Shown: one piece after another, positions 10,653 to 23,285 of the stretch
Layout of the letters: each line of letters opens with the position of its first letter
Numbering within the stretch: position 1 is the first letter of the stretch
Origin: Euleptes europaea
Lineage: Eukaryota; Chordata; Lepidosauria; Squamata; Sphaerodactylidae
Length of the DNA: 64,000 bases
NCBI RefSeq assembly: GCF_029931775.1
Contig: NC_079325.1
Span: 38,914,673-38,978,672, forward strand
Direction: 5' to 3'
Program-made: the position numbers and the translations under genes
The notes under the pieces: model-generated
Database searches by the model: none
The model's input: only the letters and a program-made list of their open reading frames with translations
Told to the model about the DNA's origin: nothing

Positions 10653-13600
10653 TCAAGGCTCTTCGCTGCATTCAGAGATGAGTGGGGAGGGAGGAGGAGG
10701 GTTAGGGGATAGGAGTTTCTCCTCTGATTTCTGAACTGCTTTCATGAGCCACGGCTCTCTGCTATCAGTTGACAGATCACCCTGAGCTACTGCAGCCTCC
10801 TTCCGGATTGCGATCTGCTTGCAATACTGCTTGTACTTGGACTCGCTCTTTGATATTTGATGAAGACTAAGGTCATAACCTGAGCCAAAAAATAAATAAA
10901 TGGATGCATTCAGCATCAGTTGCCCTTATAAGATATACATGCTTGAAAGAACAAGTTTGCAGGGCTTTTAAATTCAGCGTTGCTGATGGAAGCACGTGTG
11001 GCATCTGTAGCCTTTGCCTCATTCCTGGTTGGAGCAGGAGCTGCTCCCCTTCTTGGACAGAGAGGCGTTCCACAAATCGAGGTTAGAATACTGTAATATT
11101 CTGTCCTGGGAATATGCTCAGAAATTTCAACTTGTGCAGAATAGGAAAGCTAAACATATTGCTTGGTGTTAAAAAAAAAATTCTACTGGTTTTCCAGTTT
11201 GTTTCCAAGCCAAATTCTAAGAGCTGTTATAAAGATTTAACACCAAAAATGGGCTGAGGCCTGGGTAGCTAAAAGACCACCTATTCCTGCAGGAGCCTGC
11301 CCATCAGTTAAGTTCTTCATATGAGGCCCTTCTCTATATTACCCTTCCTTCTTCCTTGAGTAATGTGGGTAGCTACGAAACAGAGGGCCTTTTTCACCAC
11401 TCAGGCTCTGGAGATCTCTCCACAGGCACAAGGGCCTACAACCATCTCTGCTAGCATTCCAGCACCAGACAAACCCTGTCCGGTTTCTCCAAACTTTTAA
11501 TAGCATTTAAGATCCTTTTGTTGTGGTTTCTTGCTTTTTGGAATCCATGCTTATAATTGCCGCTGCTAGTTCTATTTATGTAATGGATTTAAACTAATAG
11601 GCAAGCGATTCCACCTAAACATTAGGAAGAACTTTCTGACAGTGAGGGCGGTTCAATGGTGGAATGCACTGCCTCAGAGGGTGTTGGAGTCCCCGTCTTT
11701 GGAGGTCTTTAAGCAGAGGCTGGATGGCCATCTGTCGGGAGTGCTTTGATTGTGGGATCCTGCATGGCGGGGGGAGGGTTGGGGTCACTGGGTGTGTGTG
11801 GGGGTGGGGAGGTAGTTGTTAATTTCCTGCATTGTGCAGGGGGTTGGACTAGATGACCCTGGACTAGATGACCTACTGATAGAAACGGCTTTTCAAGACA
11901 CAGGCCTTTGCCTTGTACCAGATGATTGCAACAGCAGAGACCAGCCACACTTACCCGCCATGAACAGACTTGCTGTGCTGCTTTTGTACTCCACAAACTT
12001 CGAAGAAGGCTTTGTTCTAGTAACGGGCACTTGTGACGTCCGAGAGCCACACTCTGGCAGGCGCACCTTCTCTGAAGACTGGAGAGGACAAGCGGGGACA
12101 GTGGTTACATAGCCACAGCATTACTGGTTGTTGTACCTGGGCCACCAAAACGCACACTCAGAAAGTATAGCAACTGGCACATCGGGAGCACCCCTCCAAA
12201 TTTTGTTTTCACAGACTTAACCGATTTAATAGATATCTTTTCTTCCCATGTGATCTGGGAATGGTGGTTCCTGGGTAGCAGCTAGGGACCTCCAGCAGAG
12301 GTTTATCAGCACCCAATTCAAACTACACAGGATTTTGTGGGGGAAGCCATGAATGGTTAAAATGGTACAAAAGGGATATGCGTGTACAGTTAGTTTCCTT
12401 TGTGGGGAGGGGAAGGTGATTGTAAGCCAGTTTGATTCTTCCTTAAGTGGTAGTGAAAGTCGGCATAGAAAAACCAACTCTTCTTCTACCCTGTTTCCAT
12501 CGCCTCTGTGCCATGGTGTGCAAAACTGTTGCTAGTAAACCAGACACACAATCTGCTTGCCATCACTTACAGATTCCTGGAGCAGATAGGTTTTGTATAG
12601 CAACCTTTCTCCGTCACTCCTTTGTCCATAGGCCTCTGAAGGCTGGAAAGTCAAAGTAGTACTGTCCATCAGCTGTGCTAGGGGTGACACAAAGTGCTTC
12701 AAACCCCCAGAGCCTAGAGCAAGGTCAGAACAAGCAAGTCAGTTTTTTTCTAGAAAATATTATGGATGCCACCAGACCAGGCAGTACACAAAGCCAGAAT
12801 TATAACATTCAAACCTTCTAAAGCAGCCTGGAATTGGCTTTGGATTCTTCCTGGGCTTCTTTCTTTCACAGGAACCTAAAGAAAGAAAGAAAGGAACAGG
12901 GTGGGGTTAGATGGAGGAAGAGAAATGTATTTAGAGTCAAATAATGTGTCTGAACGGTTTCTTGCAAGCCAAACACAACACAATCATTTGCGCCCTAGAC
13001 AACCACAAGGAATTTGGGTCACAGAAGGCTCAATGCATTCTCAAACAATTAATAAGATAGAAACAAACTGTTACCTAATGTGATTTGCTAAATAACAATG
13101 GATAATATCAATCTATATATTTTTGTTGTGCCTTGCCTATTCGTCACCTTACCAGGCTTCAAAGCCACCCAAATAGTACTAGAAAAAGAAAAATACTCAG
13201 TTTCCAATATTCTTATCTAGCGACCCCAATTATAGTTCTTCATTAGGTCATTCCCAAGATAGACTCTGTCTTTTAAATCAATTAACATGATTATCATTAC
13301 ATCACTAATTTATCTTTCTTTCCATGTTAGGGGACTAGATGTCAATACACAAATGCATCCAAATAACTTCTTAGCAATATATCACACAACATAAGCACAA
13401 AACCCATGACACCTTGGTGCTCAAGAAAGCAAGCCATACTTCACAATGTGGAAAACACCAAGAAAAGCAAACCAAAAAATCAGCCAGGCTACAGTGACAG
13501 AGGGGAAACTGGATTAAGGATTAGCAATCCATTAATGTGGTTATAATTTTGCATCCTGGAAACATGTGGATTATATTCACAGATTTCCTATAGCATCCCA

Positions 13601-16600
13601 TAACATCAAACAACTTTTTAAACAAAATGGCTTGCCCTGGTGGGAAATCCCAAAGTCTACTAGAGACTGCTCCCTTTCCTAAGGAAAGGATGGGAGAAAG
13701 GAGGAAACCCTGATACATGCATACAAGCCCCATTTCTGCAGAGGGCCACCCAAAAACACTGGTTAGAAGGGCTTCTGTGAACGCATACAGGATATGACCA
13801 GCTGAAGAAACCATGCAGAGAGGTGGAGAGAAGCCAGGTCCAATCCAGCTGTTCTATCAAATGAAAAGTAAGCCTCCTCTGAAAACTAGGTCTGGAGCAA
13901 GAATATACCACACCAACAAGGGGACATGGCACTAGTCCCACCAAGATTTTTCTTTCTTTCTTTCAAAACCAAACAGAAAAGAACAGAGAGTGGGGAAAAC
14001 TCAAAATCTAGCAATTAATTTAAAAAAGAGCCAGAAGTGTTTGCCTCCTGCCTGTTTAGCCACAACTGTACAGAGAGGTTTTAATATTACAATGCTGTGT
14101 GCATTTCTGAATATGAAACCTTCAGACAGGAAACTAAGGTAACACACATTCCCCTTTAATTCCTCCCATCCCAAGTTCCTACTAACCTTAGGTTCAAATC
14201 TGTACAAACTAGGTACTTTCTTCACAATAAGTGGGGATTCTTCCTTCTCTTTCCTGCCTAGCGACACTCTTTTCTTGTTCTCCGGATGGACAGCATCCTT
14301 CCTCTGCACCTCTGCTACTGGAGAAAGCTGCAGGTGCGATGAGAAGGATTTCCTCTTCCCAGCAGGCCTTTCCACAGCCTTTCTTTCTTTGCCTTCAGGA
14401 TTACTTCAGAACAAAACCAACACAACACAACAGATTCAGATTGTTTATTTACGACCCTTAGCCAGATAAAACCAGAAACATGGACTAAAATATTCTTACA
14501 AACAAAGAATTACAGTCCGTCTTATAACACTTAAAAAAAGAAATAACAACCGAGACATTCTGCCAATTGGGATAAGAGACTGTTCTATGCCGTCGAATTT
14601 TCATTGCTGCCGAGCAAAATTTCGCAACCTATAAAGTGATTGAAGGATTATCCCCTTGTAGGAGCAACTCAATGTTTTCTCCTGCCCTGTCAGGTCCCAT
14701 TCTCAATAAGAGGGGATCAATAAACTTAGAACGGGGTAATGTGTAAAAATTACAGTTCAGGAGGGCATGCTCAATAGTTTCTAAGTCCCCTGATTTACAG
14801 GGGCAGAATCTCTCCTCCCTGGGTATCTTCTTAAATTTCCCCTCTAGAATAGCAGAGGGTAAGGCTGCACACCTGGCCAGGGTAAAGGCCCTTCTATAAT
14901 TATTTATCTCTAAGTAGTACACAACACAATTACTGCTCTGGGCTAAAAATACCCTATTCCTGAGCATGGAACTGGCATCATTGTCATTTTCCAAATGATG
15001 CAAATGTTCACAGTTAAGGTATTTGCATTTTCATCAGGGCTTGAAATTGGCAAAGTTTTGGAGGGCAATGGTGGCACTTCCTGTCCCAAAAGCTCTCCAG
15101 TGCTTCTTTGTCACACTGAAATTAGTGGGCCAGGATGCTATCCCAGTTCTTTCAGTGGCAGAATTTGTCTTCAGGCTCTTCCCTTAACCAAGTTATCACT
15201 CAGGAGAGCTACAGCTTGTGACTGACCTTGATTTGTTGACAGGAATCTTTGGGTGCCTTTTTAGATGCAACAGGTAGGGCTGGCCTCCTGTAGGAACTTT
15301 ATTTGACTTTTTTCTTTTCTGGAGATTAGGGCAACACTAGCAAAAGGGGGGAAAGCATACATGCACAAATGAGAAAGCCAGTTTCACCTTAAACAGCACA
15401 CCCTGCCTCATTAGGGTTGCCAAGTGCCCAGTGGTGGAGGGTAAAATCCCACCAATCCACCGGGCTGCCTGCCAACCAGCTGAGGGCCGGCAGGCACTGT
15501 GTGCATGTGTGGACGCATGCAGCATGCGCATCACTTTCGGGTTTACCCGGAAGCGATGCGGACGCTCTGGCAACCTCAGCTAAAACTCTATGGAAACAAT
15601 AGAATTTCGGCTGAGATCGCCAGAATGTTTGCGTCACTTCTGGGTTTACCAGAAGATGTAGGCGCGGGGGGAGGGGGCGCATCGCACACCTCGGCCGCAG
15701 CCTTGCAAAGCTCCCGCCAGTGGAGCTACAGGGCCTGGCAAGCCTATGCCTCATGCTCAGGGGCTCTCTGTGATATAAACGTTGTGGGCATAAGGCACTC
15801 AATGTTTATATGGAGGCCCTGAGTGGGCCCCTGCTTTCCTAAAGCTGTGCTGCACAACTCTGCCATTTAGTACATGCTACAGAATTACATTTGCTGGACT
15901 TTCTTGGAAATGGAACACTTGGATTTCTTTTTCTGTTTTGGGAGATGGGCGGCCACTGGCCCCACACCTACACTCTAACAGCAGCCAGGGTCAAATATCT
16001 CACTTCAGTTCAGTTCCATTTCCATGCAAGCCACGGGCCATAACTTGATTCCTTATAAAATAACATCAAAAGACATGGTCCATGTCTTACAAATTACAGC
16101 AGACAGAAAGCACTAGTAGAAAACTTGTTGCCATTACAACAATTACAGTAACATTCACAATCTCAGTCTCTATACGGACAGCACAGAGACTGAGCAGATA
16201 GAGAGACCAGCTTTGTCGTTTAGTTGACTGAAATGTTCCAGGACCGTCAATGACAGCAATACCAAAAAGAAATAAGCAACGATTTTAAAAGCACATGAAA
16301 TACAGAAAAGCAAATACTGTATTTTTCCGTGTATAAGACAATGTTTTTTTCTTTAAATTTTTGCCCCAAAATTGGGGGTCGTTTTATACACAGAAGCCAG
16401 CAGTTGCCTTGGAGCTCCGGCCCCGCTGCTCATGCTCCGGGTCCCAGAGAGCTGCCCAGCGCCGGAGCTGGAGCCAGCAAGGAGGGCGGCGGCGGCAGGA
16501 ACAACATCGCGAGGAAACCTGCCCAAGGGCCAGCCGGAGCTCATGCAACCCACCGCCGCCACTCACAGAGCTGAAAAAGGGAACAGTTATCAGGCCGCTC

Positions 16601-19600
16601 CACCCCCTTGTGCCCTCCCCCCCACAGGAGGAGGACGCTGGCTGGCCAGGGCGACAGGCCTCTTTCGCCCCAATGTATAAGATGACCCCTATTTTTTTTT
16701 CTTAATTTTGGGTTAAAAAAACAGGAGTCGTCTTATACATGGGGGCACCTTATACACAGAAAAATATGGTATATTATATCTTGGTGCTAGAAAATTATCT
16801 GGAAGAGAGGCTGATCCTGACATTAAATTATGCTTCTATTACTGGCTACTGATCTCTGTAAATTCAAAGTGTTGTGTTCATCCAGGTAAGTAAATGAGGA
16901 GCAACAGGAGCCAAAACGAGAAAAAGGGAAAGGAGAATGAAGGAAGGGGTTGGGGGGGGAGTGGGGCAGCTCGAGATAGCAAATCACAATGGGGGCTGGT
17001 GTCAGAGGTCAGCATTGTGGGGCACCTGCAAAAAATCCACAGCCCAGTAGAGGGTCCACCACCAGTACGAGACTCTTGACCCATCTGTTCCAACAACGAA
17101 CATGAAAGATTGCCCCAGAGGCCCTGCCCCTCTGGGATGGTCTCCCATTTCCTGATGGGAATGGCTCTATAGGAGGCAATGTCGCACAGCTCTCTTATGT
17201 GAGCATTGCATTCTACTCCCTCCTGGCAATTCACCAACTAGTAAATGGGAGCCTGTGATGTCACAAGAGCCTCTGGGTTCATTCGCTGTTTTGTTATTTT
17301 TTTAAAAAAAATTTTTATTGTTTTTTCAAGTATCAATACAATCATTTAACATTTTTCATTAATCTTTTCTAAATCTAATTTAATCTGCAATATATCTAAC
17401 ATTCTCTTCTTATACTACTACTGTGCCTTCCCCTCTTCCTTTATCTATCTCTAATTCATCTTCGTAGTCCTCTTTGCATTTATGTCCTAATTCTATATTT
17501 AACATTCATTAATTATTGGAAAAAAGATTGTAGCAAGTTAGAATTAGTCTAAGTCATAACCTTTAACATTTTGGATATTGAGTTCATTTTTACAGTATAC
17601 AATCCATACCTCCCACTCCTTAACAAATTCATCATTGTCTTTTTTATTTATTAAAGCAGTCAATTTTGCCATTTCTGCTAGCTCAAACAACTTATGTTCA
17701 TTCGCTGTTTTGGACAGGAAATAAGGTAAAGAGAAAGAGGCGAGAGAGCTCCTCTTGTGTAAGAGAATCACCTCTACCGCCTCTCTCCAGCATTTCTCTG
17801 ACTGGGAAATGGGACACTATTCCAGAGGCCCCTATGGTATCACAGACACCTCTGTCTCCCATTGCCTGGTTATGAGACATTAAAGGGGCATGTTATCCAG
17901 CTCACACGCCCACTCAAATTCTAGAACTGGCTTGGGTATCTACCCGGCCCCGGGCTCGCTACCCAGCTACTTTTGCACTCTGACCTCCCCTTTTTTGAGA
18001 TGTCTCTTTATGCAAGCTCATCTAAATTTTCTCCCCATGGCCTGGACCACGGGCAGATATACCAGAGTCCCCTATGAGAAAAGGCTATGTTCTTGTGCCT
18101 CTGGACAGGTTGAAACCGTGGCCCATGTACTACTACATTGTAAGCATGGCTCGCTTTTACAGGAACAGGTTATCGAACCCCTACTGACAGATTACCCTGG
18201 TGGCACTGATAAGGAGCTAGTTCGATTTCTTTTAAGTGATATTTATCCCCAGGTTACTGCAGGGGTTGCCAGCTTCCTGGGATTTATATTAAAGTTTTAA
18301 CTTTTAATATTGTAAGGAAGATCTCTGTCAAAAGTTTATAAATCTCCTTTTAACCTCAATATGTACTCTATTTTTTATGCCAAATAAAGGTGTGATTTGA
18401 TTTGAACTGGCTCGGGTCCCAATGGCTGTCGCTGGCACCAAAGCACCCCAGGAAGGCATCCCATGTGCCTCAGAATTTAAGTAAAGTGTTCTTTTATATA
18501 TACACATTACAGTTCATAGAGGGTAGTCTAGGATTTCTACCAGTCATCAACATTATCTGATTGTTACCAGTCATCAACATTAGGTAGAGCTGGATTTCCA
18601 AGCCCACAGAAGGCAAAACTTCTTCCATCACTTCATGTCAGAAAAAGCTTCCCTTGCAAAATCTCAGTGTGTCAAGCTGCTATTACACAAAGGTACAGGA
18701 GCAGGGTTAGATATTTTTTTTAAGGCAATCCTATTTTCAGATGACTTCTAATCTAGCAGTAGGCGGTAGAAGAATCTAGACAAGGAAACTTACAGTCTCT
18801 TTGCTGTTCTTAAAAGACAGGAGGCTTTCCAAAGCAAGGTCTTTCACACACATTCTCTGTGTAGGAGTCCGTCTAAACAAAGAGAACCCATATTATTGAC
18901 TTCTTGTGGATCTTCATTGAGGATTATAGGGGTCATTTAAGAGGTAACTGCAAGCAATTCCTGCAAGTGTTAACAGGATGAGGCTCTCTGTATTTGAAAT
19001 GGCACAGTACCTGATTTGTTGGCAATGAAGGGAATCCTTTGCTCTCAAGCTTATACCGGTATGAGATCTCCTCGGTTAGGGGGGAAAGCTGTGTTCAGCG
19101 CATATCGTGTGATGTTGTATATGTACTAAGCTACTTACCTTCTTGTGAGTGGTCTCTCACCGAGAACCAATTTATTCCGTATATTTGGGATCCACTTCAC
19201 GATCAATTTCCCATAGGCAGGCGGGTAACCCAGTTTGGGTGCAGTAAGCTCACTGATATCTGTCACTTGTATCTAGCACATGGGGGTAGGAAAGATGCTG
19301 AAAAGGAAAACCTATAGCCAGTTGCTCTGAAAGAGCTCAAAAAGATCAGTTTAGTATTTTAGTATTTTTACTGCTTTTTATGTATTAAGTATTATGCTGT
19401 TAACCACCCTAAGCCCAGCCTTGGCAGGGGATTGAGGGCGTGATAAAAATAAAAATAAATAAATAAATAAAATGCAAGATATGGTGCCTGAAAGATGTAA
19501 AACTTCCTCAGTAGTTTAGAATGTGGCTGCATGAGTGCCTCAAACGCTGTTTAATTTTGGCAACGTGATAGGCAACACAGTTCTGCCCTGCCTGAATTAT

Positions 19601-22506
19601 TTATTTCTTAGGGTTGGGAGGGATGGCCATATGCTCCCCAAATTACCTGTCTGCGCATTATACACAAACACACAATGAAGTGCCAGTGTCAGCAGTTCCC
19701 TTCGTATAAAAGTAAATATATGGCATCTCTATAATTCACAAAAGAGCAGCCACCCTACACCAGATGTCCAGAAACCCTGCACACCAAGTTGTTTAATTCG
19801 CAGCCAACTTGCAGCTGTCTAGTCTTTGAAATACAATTTCTAAATGCATCCCTCTGCCCTTCAGCAGGAGGAATGACATCTTCTCCAAGCTCTGATGGGG
19901 TCCTGACAGTTATCTCCTAACAATTCCTATCGACTAAACATCCGTAGCCATTAAAAAAAAAACCAACACGCTTTTGTCAAAGTCCCTGATTCTGGCATTG
20001 GAACCATAGCAATAAACTCATTCATAGTAATCAGACAGGGAGACAATTTTAGTTTATTAAATTAAATTTGAATCAGAGGGGCTGGCAATTCAGGCCATGC
20101 TTGTTTTGAGGCTATTTACATTCTGATATAGCACTAACAGAGTATGAAAAAGAAAGCATTGAAGATTACCTTTCCTTTTTAGCACTGAGTGGCAACTCGT
20201 GTTATTTTGAAGGACACCTACACTGATGTTAAGGAAATATGTAAGCTTGTTTAAATGTAGCAGACTAATAAATTAATCAGCAGGCAAATTTTCATTGTTG
20301 TTTTGATGTCATGTTAGTTCCCATTGAGGCAAAAAAGCAGGATATAAATGGAACCAATAAAGGCTACATAAAACAAAGTTGCAGCAGTTTTGAGCAAGCC
20401 CTAAATAAAGGGAGGTTATTGCATGGGAGCTAAAAGAAGCATTATTGACATTGCTGAAGAGCTCAAGAGCTATACTTACCCCAAACTCCCAACCCCAGCA
20501 AATTGCTGAACTTACTTTTTCGGCTTGTCTTAAAGAGGTGAAACTTATTGGTGTATAGTGGGGAGTGTGACACTCCACCCTAGAATTCAGCCCTGGGAAG
20601 TGATTTCTTTCAGAACTGAAATATGCAAACAAAAAGAAAACACTGTCATGCAGACTATGTGCAATTGACAGAAATTCTGTCTAATAAATACTCACTACTG
20701 TTCAGTCTTTGCCCACACACGCTAATTGGCACAGGCTGCAATCAACCAGCACATTCATTTGCGCAAGCCAGACTGAAATGTACAAGGGCTGGACAAAAGC
20801 AGGACCTCATTCTTATGTGGCTCTAGTTCGACTCAACAGGGCTTGCACAGGCGAACTTTCTGGTGGATTCCTGTTGTCAGGGTTGCTTCCAGACTAGGAC
20901 ACATTTGAACTACTCAGTCACTGCTTTCCCACTATCCACTGCAAGCAAAACTAACTGGGGCCTCACGCAGCACTTAATATAGAGTTATATTCCTCATAAA
21001 TTCCGGCAATGCACTTCCCCATGAGAAAATAATATAAATCCAAAGCCCCAACTTCTAGAAGCATGTATGTGTGGGGAAAAGAAAGATCTGAATTTATTGA
21101 CCTTAGTGCAGAGATAGGGGGGACAAAAGCCTCAATCAACCTTGGAGTTGTAGAATAGTTTCTACTATCTTTGATGCTGATGAGAGAGCTGTAAATTTCA
21201 GCAGGCTTGATCCTTCTTCTATAAGAATAATTGAATGGGAGGTCAAAAATTTTCAGTGTTGGCAGTTCATCTGAAACAGAGAAACACAAATAAGATCCGC
21301 AGACAGGGAAAGCTTTTCATCTCGCATGTACTGTTTGTCTCTGTTTTAAGTAACAGCATCTTTTTATAGAATATTTTTTTCAAACTATACCTCTCCAGTT
21401 TGCTTTCAATTCCTTTGGACTCCAAGCAAACTAATTAAAATATGCAACTAAGAAGAGGCTTAAAAAACATTTTGCTCTTAGGTTACTCAAGGAAGTCAGA
21501 TTTGAAAACATGTCTGTTATGTTTTACACTAACCCGTTCCCCCAGAGTTATCTCAGTCTGTTACAGCACAACTAAAACGGTTTCTTGTAGCACCTTAAAG
21601 ATGAATATTTTGATGGTGGCAGCTTTTGTGGACATGAGCTCATTTCATCACATGAATCAAATGCAATTGGCTCTCAGCATTGAAAGCTTACACCACTAAA
21701 CAACTGAGGGCTTTCAGGGTGCCACAAGACTCTTCTTGGATTTCTTCCTCTAAAATACGATTACTAAAATTTGCTGCAACACAGCTAGGTTCAGGGCTTA
21801 GTAAAACCATGATCTGTCTGAAGTTTGTGTCCGACAAAGGGAACCTGGACCCTACCAGTCTCTGCCCATAACCTACAAGCTCTTCACCTTTGAGTTCCCT
21901 AAGACCTGCTCTGATCTGCCAGGCTGTGTTCGTTCTGTACCGGCCCAGGGAAGGGGATCAATTATTTTAAAATTAGTGCTAATATGCCAGACAGCAACAA
22001 TTACAGAAATTGGGAGTTCTCCTTGCCCCATTACTGTTGAGCAGGCTCATAATTGAGGTAGGAGGGGAGCTCAGTGGCCGGACACAGAATATCCCAAGCA
22101 TCTCCCGTGAACAGGTCTCAGGTTACAAGTGTTAAGGAAGATTATTTTTCACTGCCTGAGACCCTGGGGAACCACTGCCACTCACACTATTGAGCTAACA
22201 GACAAACAGTCCAATTTGACATAAGACAGCTTTGTATGTTGTGGAGTTCAAACTTGACCAACATGGCCTAGCATCTGTTTGCTACCAGAAGATACATTTA
22301 TCAAGCAGGCAGCTGGTTCCTTTTCAGAAGAATGCCTGCTTACCTTCTGTTTCTGGAAAATGTCTCTCAAGCGACTTAAAGTTCTTTAAAAGGATCCGAG
22401 GTTGCCCCTTTTCAATCCTCCGCATCGCCTCCCAGCATGGCGGGTGTTGGCAAGCAATCATATTGCAAATGGTTTCATCCCACAGGCTGATGTCTGTGGT
22501 CACCAT
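10653..22506 (-). CDS. C9orf43: C9orf43 homologue (multi-exon, one exon not located)
   Basis: Function unknown. The first coding exon encodes WDETICNMIACQHPPCW followed by RRIEKGQPRIL, which resembles the N-terminus I remember for human C9orf43. The position head to head with POLE3 also matches human. Exons read on the minus strand: 22538-22344 (ATG at 22506), 21270-20967, 18872-18794, [one missing], 15287-15227, 14393-14187, 12875-12815 and 10879-10653 (stop). The first three join in frame (163, 304 and 79 nt). The last four also join in frame, but their entry phase requires an unseen exon of length 2 mod 3 between 18.8 and 15.3 kb. The C-terminus has a basic stretch (KYKQYCKQIAIRK) and a Pro-rich end. 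The 15.2 kb exon is the weakest. No membrane segment or known catalytic motif is visible. Confidence 0.68.
11589..11876 (+). repeat. CR1 LINE 3' end
   Basis: It contains the end of CR1 ORF2 (AGGAAGAACTTTCTGACAGT, GAGTCCCCGTCTTTGGAGG, GGCTGGATGGCCATCTGTC) and the terminal GGGGGTTGGACTAGATGACC. It lies in the C9orf43-homologue intron between the two last exons. Confidence 0.9.
12400..12488 (+). repeat. 3' part of a tRNA-derived SINE
   Basis: Shows the 3' body GGTGATTGTAAGCCAGTTTG and the tail AAACCAACTCTTCTTCT shared with the complete copies at 29.75, 39.56, 47.64, 59.01 and 62.78 kb. Confidence 0.75.
14430..15010 (-). repeat. LINE ORF2 C-terminal tail and 3' end
   Basis: On the minus strand an open stretch (14629-15003) carries RRAFTLARCAALPSAILEG and a Cys/His cluster CPCKSGDLETIEHALLNC. 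A related tail is found in the + copy at 17890-18411. It lies next to the 14.2 kb exon of the C9orf43 homologue but is a repeat, not host coding sequence. Confidence 0.75.
15415..15740. repeat. CpG-rich palindromic repeat
   Basis: An imperfect inverted repeat is centred near 15595. Its arms of about 70 bp contain CGGGTTTACCCGGAAG on the left and CTGGGTTTACCAGAAG on the right, and the centre reads CTCTATGGAAACAATAGAAT. It begins with GGGTTGCCAAGTG, like other squamate interspersed repeats. No known family assigned. Confidence 0.55.
16317..16769. mobile_element. Non-autonomous DNA transposon with TA flanks and GC-rich core
   Basis: The ends are inverted copies of CTGTATTTTTCCGTGTATAAG / CTTATACACAGAAAAATATGG, each bordered by TA (16315-16316 and 16770-16771), which fits a Tc1/mariner-type target. 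Sub-terminal motifs GGGGTCGTTTTATACA and GGAGTCGTCTTATACAT are also inverted. A GC-rich core (about 16400-16640) is unlike the AT-rich arms and may be captured sequence. Confidence 0.65.
17294..17695 (-). mobile_element. L1 3'-end insertion with 17-bp target duplication
   Basis: Flanked by direct repeats GTTCATTCGCTGTTTTG at 17277-17293 and 17696-17712. The minus strand encodes the L1-like ORF2 end ELAEMAKLTALINKK followed by a 3' UTR and a short A-rich tail. It is a typical 5'-truncated L1 copy. The surrounding 16.9-17.9 kb sequence is unique or unassigned intron. Confidence 0.85.
17890..18411 (+). repeat. LINE ORF2 C-terminal tail and 3' end
   Basis: Encodes YEKRLCSCASGQVETVAHVL and LLTDYPGGTDKELVRFLLSD, ending in GCCAAATAAAGGTGTGATTTGATTTGA, a (TTTGA)n-type LINE tail. 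Truncated at the 5' end and interrupted. Confidence 0.8.
18521..18590 (+). repeat. Short tandem duplication (TACCAGTCATCAACATTA)
   Basis: The 18-mer TACCAGTCATCAACATTA occurs twice about 29 bp apart, with some variation between copies. Confidence 0.7.
19366..19471 (+). repeat. LINE 3' end with (AAAT)n tail
   Basis: Ends AACCACCCTAAGCCCAGCC then GGGGATTGAGGGCGTGATAAAA and an (AAAT)n run, the tail type seen on the minus strand at 2066. Confidence 0.7.
21538..21760. repeat. Old copy of the GTTAGTCTGT fold-back family
   Basis: Contains TTCTTGTAGCACCTTAAAGATG and, at the other end, GGGTGCCACAAGACTCTTCTTGG. This is the inverted arrangement seen in the fresher copies at 39.5, 41.7 and 52.5 kb. Confidence 0.5.
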
Positions 22507-23182
22507 TTCTGCAGCTATTTCTTGGGTTAAGGAGCAGTCTGAAAACACTGTGTACAAGGAATAAGCAAGTTTTACAAAAGAAAAGGATTACTGACCAATA
22601 TCTACCCCAGCACTGGTTAGAATTGTGTCAGCTACCTGATGTCTTCTGGTCACAATTCAGAATATTGATGCTGGTCACTAAAGGCCTTAACACTTTGATC
22701 CCTAAATAGGACATAGGCATCAGCTCTTCTCTGTTGTGCCATCAAGACCTTTCAGATCAGGGGAGAGTGCCCCCTGAGAGGACTATGACATCTGTATGCC
22801 ACATTTTAAACTAGGAACAGAATTTTCTCAGGGGCGGCACCTCGTGCCTAGAACTCCCTCCCCATACTAGCTTCATCTGATGGATTTAAGTACCAGATAA
22901 AGACCCTTTTTGTTACCAAGGTTTTTGGTTGATATGAGTTTTTAAAACTGGCTCATAGTGTCATCCTAAGCGGAATTGCACCCTTCTACATACTTGGGAA
23001 GTGTGTATCTCTGCTTAGGACTGAACTGCTAGTTATTTTCCCTCACTTCTAATTTGATTAATGTAATTGTGGTTTTTTTCATGCTAGTTTTGTTGAAGCA
23101 AATTTTATTGTTGTACTTATAACTGTGTTGGCCTTCTCGGGATTTTTAGTTTCTGTATCTTTTTTTAGGGCTGCACTGGTGC

Positions 23183-23285
23183 TGGCAGAAAGTGCCGTCA
23201 AGTCGCAGCCAACTTATGGTAACTCCATAGGGTTTTCAAGGCAAGAGACGTTCAGAGGTGGTTTGCCATTGCCTGCCACTCAGGG
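23183..23285 (-). repeat. SINE body fragment (shared with the 5S-derived SINE)
   Basis: Carries AGTGCCGTCAAGTCGCAGCC followed by TCCATAGGGTTTTCAAGGCA and GGTGGTTTGCCATTGCCTGCC, the body found next to a 5S rRNA head at 55.3 kb. Confidence 0.75.
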
